DNA from: JAICMB01 sp035295125
GTDB taxonomy: Bacteria; Acidobacteriota; Terriglobia; Bryobacterales; Bryobacteraceae
NCBI GenBank assembly: GCA_035295125.1
Contig: DATGJP010000016.1
Span: 31,997 to 95,996, forward strand
Length of the DNA: 64,000 nt
Direction: 5' to 3'
Position numbers and translations under genes: made by a program. Below the pieces are notes generated by a model. The model did no database searches. It saw nothing but the letters and a program-made list of their open reading frames with translations, and was not told where the DNA came from. Of the stretch, positions 42,882 to 50,669 are shown piece by piece (within the stretch, counting starts at the first letter, position 1; the number at the start of each line of letters is the position of its first letter).

Positions 42882-45800
42882 ATGAAGATCGCCTCGGCGG
42901 CGGTGCTGACAGCCTTGTCAGCCTGCCGCTTTGCTGACGGCGCACCGGGCCAGTTCTATCAGCAGGGTAGTTTCCAACTTGCTGGAAATGCGCTTCTTAC
43001 CGCAGACGGCAACACGGCCATCATTTTCGCCGCTCAGCCCACGGTGTTCACTCGATCGAACGGGGTCTGGAGCCAGCAGGGGCCGCTTTCGGCTAATATA
43101 GACTGGACTCAGGCGCGCTCATTCGCCATCTCCGCCGACGGCGCAACGCTCATTGTGGGCATGCCCCTGGACAATGACGGCGCGGGGTCCGCGTCGATCC
43201 TCGTTCGGAACAACGGCGTTTGGACGGAGCAGGGCAGCAAACTGATGGGTACGGGATCGAGTTCCGCCCAACAGGGCTCGTCTGTAGCCATCTCAAATGA
43301 TGGGAATACAGCGGCGATAAGTGCCCCTTACGACAACTCCGTCGGCGGGGTATGGGTTTTCACTCGTAGTAACGGCGTTTGGACCCGGCAAGGCGGCAAA
43401 TTGACTGGCTCCGGTTCCGCAAGCTCCCATCCCGTGCAAGGCACCGCGCTTGCCCTCTCTGCCGATGGCAGTACGCTTGTGATGACTGATGCGGGCGACG
43501 CCAATGACCTCGGCGCCGCCTGGGTTTTCGCCCGAGCAAACGGGCAGTGGACCCAACAAAGTAGTAAATTGACGCCTTCCGATGCGACAGGCCTCCCCCA
43601 GGTGGGCTCCTCCGCCGATATCTCCGCCGATGGCAACACCGTGGTGCTCGGAGGGCCGGCCGACAACTACGCCACCGGCGCCGCCTGGACTTTTGTCAAG
43701 GCGAATGGGACCTGGACGCAACAGGGCTCCAAACTCGTGGGTGGAGGGGCATCGGGCCAGGCGCGGCAGGGTAGTTCGGTGGCGATCTCGGCCGACGGCA
43801 ATATCGTCCTCGTTGGTGGACCCGGCGACAACAATGGCGCGGGCGCTCTATGGGCGTTCAGCCGCGCGAATGCGACATGGAACCTGTCGGGGTCCAAAAT
43901 CATTGGAACCGGGACTCGAGGATTAGGGAGTTCGTTGGCGCTCTCCGCCGATGGAACCACTGTCGCGGCGGGCGGCCCCGTCGTGATGCTCTTCGCCGCT
44001 TCCGCGAATCCTCCACCCGTGACACTGACGCCTACCATCGATTACGGGAATTCCACCGGCCGCCTCGGCTACATCGCGGTTGCGGTCAATCCTCCGGGCG
44101 CAAGCTGGACCGTGACGAGTAATACAGCATGGCTGACCGTGATCTCGCCCGCGGTCGGAACCGGCAATACCTCGGTCGCTTACTCGGCGGCGCCGAACAA
44201 CTCGATCCTTTCCCGAGCAGGAAGCATCACCGTCAATGGTCAGACTTTCACGCTCATCCAGGGCGGAGTGCCCCCAAGCTTTAGCGTTACCCCAACCGAC
44301 TCGACGCTTCTCGCGGCAGGCGGCACGGTGACGCTTACCATCACCGCTTCGGCGCCCGACGCTCCCTGGACCGCCACGACCCTCATCCCCTGGATCGCGT
44401 TCACATCCACGGAAAACGGCGCCGGCAGCGGCACTCTGACCGTTTCCGTGGCCGCCAACCCGCTCATCGCCCGCAAAGCTTCGTTCACCGTCGCCGGCAT
44501 CCTGATCAACATCAATCAGGCCGGCGGTTCGTCCATCACCAGTATCAGTACGGCGGGAAAGCCGTGGAGCATCGTCAATGGACCCGACGGAGCGCTCTGG
44601 TTCACGGAGCAAACCAATAAGATCGGCCGCATCACGACGGCTGGCGCCCTTACTGAGTACGCAATCTCCGCGCCCGGCGTTTCCACGCGCGGCATTACCG
44701 CCGGGCCCGATGGCGCCCTCTGGTTTACGGCGTCTTCCAACAACCCGAACCTCGGCATGATCGGGCGAATCACGACTGCTGGCGCCATCACGCTATATCC
44801 ACTACCAACGACAGCCGCGAAGCCGATCGCAATGACGGGTGCGGCCGACGGAGCGCTTTGGTTCACGGAACAAAGCCCGAGCCAGATCGGCCGCATTTCG
44901 ACCGCCGGAATCATCACGGAGTTTCCCCTACCCACAGATATCGACGGCGGTCCCGCAGGAATCACTTCGGGCCCAGACCAGGCGCTGTGGTTCACCTCAG
45001 GCAGCTATATCGGGCGATTCACGACGACATCGCCCGGCACTGTTGCGCAATTTCAACTGTCCAGCATTCCCAGCGAGAGCATCGTTACCGGCCCCGACGG
45101 AGCGCTGTGGTTTGGACTCCTGCCTGGAGGCGGTCGGTCGAGCGGCTATTGTTACGACTCCGGCATCGGCAGAATCACGACTGGAGGTCGAATCACGCTG
45201 GGCTCCCTTCCTTATCCGGATCACTCGTCGACGCTCTGCCACGGAAATGTCGGCGTCACTGCAGGACCCGACGGTGCTCTTTGGGTTGCTGACAACAATC
45301 GCGCGATCTATCGTGTCACCACGGGAGGAGTGATGACGGCCCTGTATCCAGCCGACGCCACGTTCGGAATCACCGCAGGTTCCGATGGTGCACTCTGGTT
45401 TGCCCAATCGAACGGAGTCGGAAAGGCGCCGGCTCCCGCCGCACCGTCGGGGCTCGCGTTCTATCCTCTTAATCCCTGCCGCGTCGTGGACACCCGTGAT
45501 CCGAGTTTCACTGGTCCATTTGGCCCACCCACGCTGGGCGCTAACGCAACACGTCAGCTTCCGATTTTGTCCAGTTCATGCGGTGTTTCCTCAGCGGCTC
45601 AAGCCTATTCATTGAACATCACCGTTGTTCCTCCCGTGCCCCTGACTTTCCTGACGGTCTGGCCTGCGGGACAACCCTTGCCCCTGGTCTCGACACTGAA
45701 TTCGTACGACGGAACCGTAGTTGCCAACGCGGCCATTGTGCCAGCCGATTCCACCGGCGAGGTGAACCTTTATGTCAGTGGCCCGGCCGACGTGGTCGTT

Positions 45801-46574
45801 GACATCGATGGGTACTTCGCTCCTCCCGGTACGCAAGGGCTGGCGTTTTATCCCGCAACCCCGTGCCGTGCCGCCGATACGCGCACTGGCCAGCCGATGT
45901 CCGCCGCCGAGACGCGCAGATTTCCCATATCCGGCGTTTGCAACATTCCGGCAACAGCCCAGGCCTACTCGCTGAATATGACGGCGGCGCCCGCAGCGCG
46001 GCTCTCGTATGTCTCGCTCTGGCCGGCAGGCAAGCAGCAGCCATTCGTGTCAACACTAAATTCGGACGGGCGGATTGTCGCGAATGCCGCGATTGTCGCA
46101 GCCGGGACAAACGGTGCCGTAAACGTCTTCACTTCCGACCTCACCCACGTCATCATTGACGTCGACGGGTACTTTGCGCCACCCGGAGGCCCTGGTGCTC
46201 TCTACTTTTATCCGGTGACGCCATGCAGAACCGCCGATACGCGCTCCGGAGAAGGGTATCAGGCCCCCTACGGCCCGCCAAGCCTGGCCACGAACAGTAC
46301 CCGCATGTTCCTGATGGGCGGCAACTGCGGGCTTCCTCCGTCCGCGCAAGCCTACTCGTTGAACCTGACCGTGGTTCCGTTATTGACCCTGGGTTATTTA
46401 AGCGTTTGGCCTGCAGGCATCACACAGCCCTACGTTTCAACGCTCAATTCACCGCTCGGAAGAGTGGTTGCGAATGCCGCTATCGTCCCAAGCGGGGCCA
46501 ATGGAGCCATTTCTGTTTTCGTGACAGACCCGACCGATCTCGTTATCGACGCCAACGGTTATTTCGCCCATTAG
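42882..46574 (+). CDS. Giant secreted FG-GAP/BACON/streptogramin-lyase-like repeat protein B
   Basis: 1230 residues, 15 nt after protein A, with the same order of parts: FG-GAP-like repeats (ISADGNT, VFTRSNGVW), BACON-like domains (SNTAWLTVI), propeller repeats (GPDGALWFTE, IGRITTAG) and three TPCRxxDTR repeats. The first 20 residues end in LTALSAC, which fits a lipobox, so it may be a lipoprotein while protein A is not clearly one. Tandem arrangement and shared layout show gene duplication; the divergence between copies is substantial, so the event is not very recent. Confidence 0.85.
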   Translation: MKIASAAVLTALSACRFADGAPGQFYQQGSFQLAGNALLTADGNTAIIFAAQPTVFTRSNGVWSQQGPLSANIDWTQARSFAISADGATLIVGMPLDNDGAGSASILVRNNGVWTEQGSKLMGTGSSSAQQGSSVAISNDGNTAAISAPYDNSVGGVWVFTRSNGVWTRQGGKLTGSGSASSHPVQGTALALSADGSTLVMTDAGDANDLGAAWVFARANGQWTQQSSKLTPSDATGLPQVGSSADISADGNTVVLGGPADNYATGAAWTFVKANGTWTQQGSKLVGGGASGQARQGSSVAISADGNIVLVGGPGDNNGAGALWAFSRANATWNLSGSKIIGTGTRGLGSSLALSADGTTVAAGGPVVMLFAASANPPPVTLTPTIDYGNSTGRLGYIAVAVNPPGASWTVTSNTAWLTVISPAVGTGNTSVAYSAAPNNSILSRAGSITVNGQTFTLIQGGVPPSFSVTPTDSTLLAAGGTVTLTITASAPDAPWTATTLIPWIAFTSTENGAGSGTLTVSVAANPLIARKASFTVAGILININQAGGSSITSISTAGKPWSIVNGPDGALWFTEQTNKIGRITTAGALTEYAISAPGVSTRGITAGPDGALWFTASSNNPNLGMIGRITTAGAITLYPLPTTAAKPIAMTGAADGALWFTEQSPSQIGRISTAGIITEFPLPTDIDGGPAGITSGPDQALWFTSGSYIGRFTTTSPGTVAQFQLSSIPSESIVTGPDGALWFGLLPGGGRSSGYCYDSGIGRITTGGRITLGSLPYPDHSSTLCHGNVGVTAGPDGALWVADNNRAIYRVTTGGVMTALYPADATFGITAGSDGALWFAQSNGVGKAPAPAAPSGLAFYPLNPCRVVDTRDPSFTGPFGPPTLGANATRQLPILSSSCGVSSAAQAYSLNITVVPPVPLTFLTVWPAGQPLPLVSTLNSYDGTVVANAAIVPADSTGEVNLYVSGPADVVVDIDGYFAPPGTQGLAFYPATPCRAADTRTGQPMSAAETRRFPISGVCNIPATAQAYSLNMTAAPAARLSYVSLWPAGKQQPFVSTLNSDGRIVANAAIVAAGTNGAVNVFTSDLTHVIIDVDGYFAPPGGPGALYFYPVTPCRTADTRSGEGYQAPYGPPSLATNSTRMFLMGGNCGLPPSAQAYSLNLTVVPLLTLGYLSVWPAGITQPYVSTLNSPLGRVVANAAIVPSGANGAISVFVTDPTDLVIDANGYFAH

Positions 46575-46851
46575 TGTTTGGCGAGCCAAGGTATTTCACA
46601 GCCTCTGATTCTTCCCGTCCCGCGAAAATTGGAGGATGTGGAAGGGTGGAGCAGCCTTCAGCCTGCCTTTGGACTTTACCGAGAAAGGACACGCGAAAAC
46701 GCCGGTCCCACCAAGCTGCTTCGCACATACTGAGGCTCGAAGAATCTGAAGCTGTGTAATGGCTTTTCAATCCGAGGGTTACCGTTGGTTGCGGCTATGC
46801 GGCTCGGTGGGGCAGGCGGTTTCGTCTGCCCGACTTCTGCCACAGGGCCCA
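46575..46851. other. Intergenic region with palindromic repeat remnants
   Basis: 277 nt between convergent genes. No coding frame is convincing. It holds two copies of short palindromic elements: an imperfect one at 46645-46667 (core GCAGCCTTCAGCCTGC) and the hairpin listed at 46810-46831. No T-rich terminator tail was seen. Confidence 0.5.
46810..46831. repeat. Short hairpin repeat, GGCGGTTTCG core
   Basis: GGGCAGGC and GTCTGCCC (one G-T pair) enclose GGTTTC-type loop sequence. The core CGGTTTCG recurs in opposite orientation in the element at 48184. Such elements are frequent in soil bacterial genomes. Confidence 0.5.
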
Positions 46852-47271
46852 CTAGCGCGTAACCAGCGAACAGGACAGCGCCTGTGGCGAATCCGCTTTG
46901 AACCCGTTTTGCTGGTCTGCTTTGTAGTCTTCGAACGTCGCGTAGCCGATCACATGCCAATCGATATCAGCATTGGCCGACGCACCGTGGTAGAGATACA
47001 GCACGCCGTAGCGGCACGCCTTGCTCGACGACTTCAGACGAAACGTGAATCGCCGCTCGTTGCCTTTTTCACTTCGCTCCAACACCTCATACGGCACACG
47101 TTTGCAGGCACTAAACGGGGTCGACCATGAGATGGTCTTCGTTCGGACGTACAAGCCGCCATAGCAAGCGCGTCCCGTTCCCTCAAATGTGCCGGTGAAT
47201 GGCGGTTCGGCGGCGCTACCTGTCGCCTGCCACAGACTAACGATCAGCGCGGCGCCGGCCAGCCGATTCAC
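46852..47271 (-). CDS. Small exported protein paired with a LysM/lysozyme-like gene
   Basis: 139 residues from the GTG at 47271, which shares a base with the TAG of the upstream gene; GTG 47280 is an alternative. A signal peptide (RLAGAALIVSLWQATGSAA) is followed by a body with four cysteines (ACYGG, SACKR, KACRYG, LSCSL) that could form two disulfides in the periplasm. No known domain recognised. The tight coupling to a peptidoglycan-targeting gene suggests an inhibitor, immunity or accessory role, by position only. Confidence 0.65.
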   Translation of the reverse strand: MNRLAGAALIVSLWQATGSAAEPPFTGTFEGTGRACYGGLYVRTKTISWSTPFSACKRVPYEVLERSEKGNERRFTFRLKSSSKACRYGVLYLYHGASANADIDWHVIGYATFEDYKADQQNGFKADSPQALSCSLVTR

Positions 47272-48017
47272 TATTGGCACTGCAATCCCCGTTTCGACCT
47301 CTCTATGATCGTCAAACAATACGCGAGTTTGTCGGCATACCTTCCATCGCGCGTGTTGTACTTGTTGGCGATCGTAGCATTAGTGATCGGCTCCCACCCG
47401 ACAATCACCGTACGTGTCTTGGCTTTTTGAATGCTGATCGTCTGCTTGGGCATAAGCACCTTTGCAGTGGGATTGAGTTTCTGCAAAGTGGCGGGTGTCG
47501 ACCCATTCTCACGCGCAATCTTGTCGAAGCTATCGCCCGGCTTAATCGTATACGGAACGACAGGGCCCTCGGTCGTAGTTAGCTGGTCGAATTTTGCGCA
47601 CCTCATCAAAAGATACCCGACGCCTGCCCGGATGTTCATGCGTGGATCGGCGCCCGCGATTTGCACCGTCAGGCCGGATTTCAGGCTCGGAGGGATGATC
47701 AGGGATCCGCCTTCCTGCCCTCCCAGCAGTGCTTTCAAACCCGGGTCGCCGGAGTTTCCGATCTGCATTGGCCGTGACTTCCAGGCGGCGTTGGACGGTC
47801 CGCCGCTCTCGGTCCAAAGCATGGCCTTAACCGTCTTCCAGTCCAGCGGCTTGTAGCCGGGAGTTCCACCCAGAAACTTGTTGTACTCCGCAACAATGCG
47901 CCAGATATCGCAGTCGTATTCGTCCCACGCGTTATCTGTGAGCGCTTCATCAATCGTCTCCTGCCACTTCTCGTAAGCAGTTTTCTCATGTTTCGCGTGG
48001 ACCGCGGCTGTCGCCAT
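47271..48017 (-). CDS. LysM-domain lysozyme-like (transglycosylase-type) protein
   Basis: 248 residues. The N-terminal 140 residues look like a lysozyme-fold domain: AMLWTESGG with the possible catalytic Glu, WKSRPMQIGNSGDPGL, and NIRAGVGYLLMRCAKF. A LysM segment follows (YTIKPGDSFDKIARENGSTPATLQKLNP), which binds peptidoglycan. There is no signal peptide, so it must leave the cell by another route if it acts on cell wall, or act after lysis. It is followed by a coupled exported protein. Confidence 0.8.
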   Translation of the reverse strand: MATAAVHAKHEKTAYEKWQETIDEALTDNAWDEYDCDIWRIVAEYNKFLGGTPGYKPLDWKTVKAMLWTESGGPSNAAWKSRPMQIGNSGDPGLKALLGGQEGGSLIIPPSLKSGLTVQIAGADPRMNIRAGVGYLLMRCAKFDQLTTTEGPVVPYTIKPGDSFDKIARENGSTPATLQKLNPTAKVLMPKQTISIQKAKTRTVIVGWEPITNATIANKYNTRDGRYADKLAYCLTIIERSKRGLQCQ

Positions 48018-48183
48018 AATCTATTCCTCACTCTTAAAAATCGATACTCATTTTCACTACGACTGCGGAGTCCGATATGGATGCTGGCGCGTAGAAGGCG
48101 GCTGGGTTACTTTGTCCGGAGCGTCCGCATCTCATCTGACAGCAACCCTTCAGAGAGGCTGCCCCGCGTCGTCCAACTGATTC

Positions 48184-48205
48184 GGAGGCGGGCGAAACCG
48201 CCTCC
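48184..48205. repeat. Perfect 8-bp hairpin repeat, CGAAACCGCC core
   Basis: GGAGGCGG and CCGCCTCC enclose GCGAAA. The core is the reverse complement of that in the element at 46810, so both belong to one short palindromic repeat family. Confidence 0.55.
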
Positions 48206-48266
48206 TCCACCCTTTCACATAAAAAGAAGTTCGCCTTTAGCTTGCCAGCGTTTGGGGCGATAAGCT

Positions 48267-48275
48267 TGCGATAAT
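48267..48275 (+). promoter_or_regulatory. Extended -10 promoter of gcvT
   Basis: TGC followed by GATAAT makes an extended -10 element 16 nt before the gcvT ATG. No good -35 is seen. The leader would be about 9 nt. Confidence 0.4.
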
Positions 48276-48290
48276 GGTACTTCCGCTAGT

Positions 48291-49397
48291 ATGACCACGC
48301 CTACTGCCTCGCTGAAAGTTACCCCACTGAACGCCGTCCACCGTGAAATGGGCGCCAAGATGGTCGATTTTGGCGGCTGGGACATGCCGGTGCAGTATTC
48401 CGGCATTATCGATGAGCATCACACCGTACGCCGCGCCGTCGGCCTCTTCGACGTCAGCCACATGGGAGAAATCGAGGTCCGCGGCCCCGAGGCGCTGGCC
48501 CTCGTCAACTACATCGCAACCAATGACGCCTCGAAGCTGAAAATCGGGCAGGCGCACTATTCCGGCCTGTTATACGACCATGGCGGCTTCGTAGATGACA
48601 TCCTGGTCCACAAAGTGGACGACGATCATTACTTCATCTGCGTCAACGCTTCGAATCAGGACAAAGATTTCGAGCATATCGACAGCACAAATCGCTTCCA
48701 GGCGAAGGTTGAATTCGCCAGTCCGCGTTATGCGCAGTTGGCGATCCAGGGTCCGAAAGCGCTTCCTACATTGCAGAAGCTCACGGCGACCGATCTCGCT
48801 CCGATTAAGTATTACCACTTCAAGGACGGCGAGGTTTCCGGTATCTGGGCGCGGATCGCGCGCACCGGCTACACCGGCGAAGACGGCTTCGAAATCTACA
48901 TCTCGCCTGACGAAGCGCCCCGCATCTGGAAGGAACTTCTCTCGGCCGGCGAGGAGTTTGGAATTAAACCCTGCGGCCTGGGAGCCCGCAACACCCTGCG
49001 CCTTGAATCCAAGATGGCGCTGTACGGTCACGAGATTAACGCGTCCATTACGCCCTACGAGGCCGACCTGGCCTGGATCGTCAAGCTGGACAAAGGCGAC
49101 TTCCAGGGCAAAGCGGTGCTTGAAAAACAGAAAGCCGAGGGAGTGAAACGCAAACTTGTCGGGTTTGAAATGGTTGGCCGTGGGATTGGCCGCGACGGTT
49201 ATGAGGTGAATCTCGATGGCGCACCCGCGGGGTGGGTAACGAGCGGTGGCCCATCGCCGACGTTAGGCAAGAATATCGGGCTATGTTATTTGCCCGTAGA
49301 CCGGGCAGTTCCTGGACAGCGCATCGAGATCATGATTCGCAACCAGCCGGTCGAGGCGATTACGATTCCAACACCGTTCTACAAGCGAGCAAAATAA
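48291..49397 (+). CDS. gcvT: Aminomethyltransferase, glycine cleavage T protein
   Basis: 368 residues. Family blocks: VDFGGWDMPVQYSGI, RRAVGLFDVSHMGEI, RTGYTGEDGFEIY (folate site) and GLGARNTLRLESKMALYGHE. The protein transfers the methylene group from the lipoyl arm of H protein to tetrahydrofolate and releases ammonia. The gcvH ATG comes 2 nt after its stop codon. Length is normal and no residue of note is missing. Confidence 0.96.
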   Translation: MTTPTASLKVTPLNAVHREMGAKMVDFGGWDMPVQYSGIIDEHHTVRRAVGLFDVSHMGEIEVRGPEALALVNYIATNDASKLKIGQAHYSGLLYDHGGFVDDILVHKVDDDHYFICVNASNQDKDFEHIDSTNRFQAKVEFASPRYAQLAIQGPKALPTLQKLTATDLAPIKYYHFKDGEVSGIWARIARTGYTGEDGFEIYISPDEAPRIWKELLSAGEEFGIKPCGLGARNTLRLESKMALYGHEINASITPYEADLAWIVKLDKGDFQGKAVLEKQKAEGVKRKLVGFEMVGRGIGRDGYEVNLDGAPAGWVTSGGPSPTLGKNIGLCYLPVDRAVPGQRIEIMIRNQPVEAITIPTPFYKRAK

Positions 49398-49399
49398 AC

Positions 49400-49792
49400 A
49401 TGTTTCCAAAAGAGTTTCGCTATACCAGAGAACACGAGTGGGTGAACGCCGAAGGCGACATTGGAGTGATCGGGATTACGGATCACGCCCAAAAGGAATT
49501 GGGAGACATTGTCTATGTCGAATTGCCCAAGGTCGGCGCCTCCGCCGAGAAGGGCAAGGCTTTGGGTTCGGTGGAATCCGTTAAGGCCGTTTCCGACGTC
49601 TACGCCCCCGTTTCAGGCGAGGTGATTGAAGCCAACGAACTGCTCGCAACCGCGCCTGAAAAACTCAACGAGGATCCCCATGGAGCCGCCTGGCTCGCCA
49701 AGATCCGCATTTCCAATCCCGCCGAACTGCATGAACTGATGTCCTCCGAGGAATACGAAGCCTACGTCAGCGCCGAGGCTGCGAGCCACTAG
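49400..49792 (+). CDS. gcvH: Glycine cleavage H protein
   Basis: 130 residues from ATG 49400. The lipoyl-carrying lysine is K62 in GSVESVKAVSDVYAP, and the flanking strands (REHEWVNAEGDIGVIGITDHAQ, GEVIEANELLATAPEKLNEDP) are typical. It shuttles the aminomethyl group between P, T and L proteins. It follows gcvT with 2 nt between the genes. A palindromic repeat follows its stop directly. Confidence 0.96.
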   Translation: MFPKEFRYTREHEWVNAEGDIGVIGITDHAQKELGDIVYVELPKVGASAEKGKALGSVESVKAVSDVYAPVSGEVIEANELLATAPEKLNEDPHGAAWLAKIRISNPAELHELMSSEEYEAYVSAEAASH

Positions 49793-49817
49793 GTGGGACA
49801 GGCTTCAGCCTGTCCAC
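49793..49817. repeat. Palindromic repeat after gcvH
   Basis: GGACAGGCT (49796-49804) and AGCCTGTCC (49807-49815) enclose TC, with outer GTG and CAC. The element starts at the base after the gcvH stop. It could end or process the gcvTH message. A related degenerate copy is at 46645. Confidence 0.55.
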
Positions 49818-49830
49818 TAATTGCTTAAGA

Positions 49831-50523
49831 ATGCCTCATGCTGTCCCCGGCCTGCTGATCGATTCTCTGACCATTGTTGTAATCGATCTCCTGCTGGCCG
49901 GAGACAACGCACTCGTGATTGCCATGGCGGTGCGTTCCCTGCCGCCCCCGCAGCGTCGTCTCGGCGTGACGCTCGGCGCCCTCGGCGCAGTGATTCTTCG
50001 CATCGCCATCACAATCGTTGCCGCCCAATTCCTCACGATTTCCTATGTAAAGCTACTGGGCGGATTATTCGTGATCTGGATCGCCGTCAAAGTCTTTTCT
50101 GACGTCAGCTCTCCAGAATCCACTACGGCAAGTTCCAGGCAATTCCTCAAGACCGTGTGGTATATCGTCTTTGCCGACATCACCATGTCCGCCGATAACG
50201 TGCTCGCTGTCGCGGGAGCCTCCAAAGGCAGCGTCCCCCTGATCATTTTCGGGCTCTGTGTCAGCATCCCATTCGTTATCTTCTCGAGCAACCTGCTGTC
50301 GATCCTGATGGACCGTTACCCCCTCATCATGTACCTCGGCGCCGCAATCCTCGGGAAGGTGGGCGGCGAAATGATTCTCACCGACCCGGCCGTAACCCAG
50401 GCCTTGGAGCCCTCAAAAACCTTCCTCTACTGTGCTGAGGCGGCAGCAGCCATCGGCATCCTGGTGGCAGGTCGAATTTTGAGCCGCCGGTCAGTGGGTG
50501 AGACGCCGAAAGCGGAGCTGTAA
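49831..50523 (+). CDS. TerC/YjbE-family integral membrane protein
   Basis: 230 residues with seven hydrophobic segments. Acidic motifs of the family are LLAGDNALVIAMAV (segment 1) and FADITMSADNVLAVAGAS (segment 4), likely metal-binding; members of this family export manganese or other metal ions, or aid insertion of exoenzymes. It lies between gcvH and gcvPA, an unusual place. No yybP-ykoY manganese riboswitch was recognised upstream. Confidence 0.88.
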   Translation: MPHAVPGLLIDSLTIVVIDLLLAGDNALVIAMAVRSLPPPQRRLGVTLGALGAVILRIAITIVAAQFLTISYVKLLGGLFVIWIAVKVFSDVSSPESTTASSRQFLKTVWYIVFADITMSADNVLAVAGASKGSVPLIIFGLCVSIPFVIFSSNLLSILMDRYPLIMYLGAAILGKVGGEMILTDPAVTQALEPSKTFLYCAEAAAAIGILVAGRILSRRSVGETPKAEL

Positions 50524-50669
50524 TACGTCCTGACAGGCTGCTGATGGGCTGTTGCATTACTACTTCTGCTGGGAATCGCAACACTTCTACGCCATCTGGG
50601 GTACGACGGGTCGGCCAATCTCAGACGAGCATCCACCCTTTCCATGTGGTGCATCTTTTAAAATAAAAG

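Larger units (their letters stand above)
48018..48290. other. Intergenic region upstream of gcvT
   Basis: 273 nt between divergent genes. It contains a GC-rich hairpin repeat at 48184-48205 and a promoter-like element near 48270. I looked for a glycine riboswitch and did not see its conserved core. Otherwise nothing is recognised. Confidence 0.5.

Noticed and set aside
38355..46574. Repetitive DNA as a CRISPR or minisatellite array
   Set aside because: The repeats are long, diverged and in frame within protein-coding genes; spacing and conservation do not fit CRISPR.
46759..47130. 123-residue plus-strand frame
   Set aside because: It is antisense to the small exported protein gene, begins in a repeat-rich gap and shows no domain.
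47271..48017. Phage endolysin or prophage remnant
   Set aside because: No holin, integrase, structural gene or attachment site is near; a LysM/lysozyme-like cellular protein is simpler.
48018..48290. Possible glycine riboswitch before gcvT
   Set aside because: The conserved glycine aptamer core was not seen, and the extended -10 element lies only 16 nt before the start codon, leaving no leader.
50524..50669. Possible riboswitch or promoter between the TerC gene and gcvPA
   Set aside because: Only an AT-rich stretch near 50655-50668 is visible; no conserved RNA motif could be recognised.
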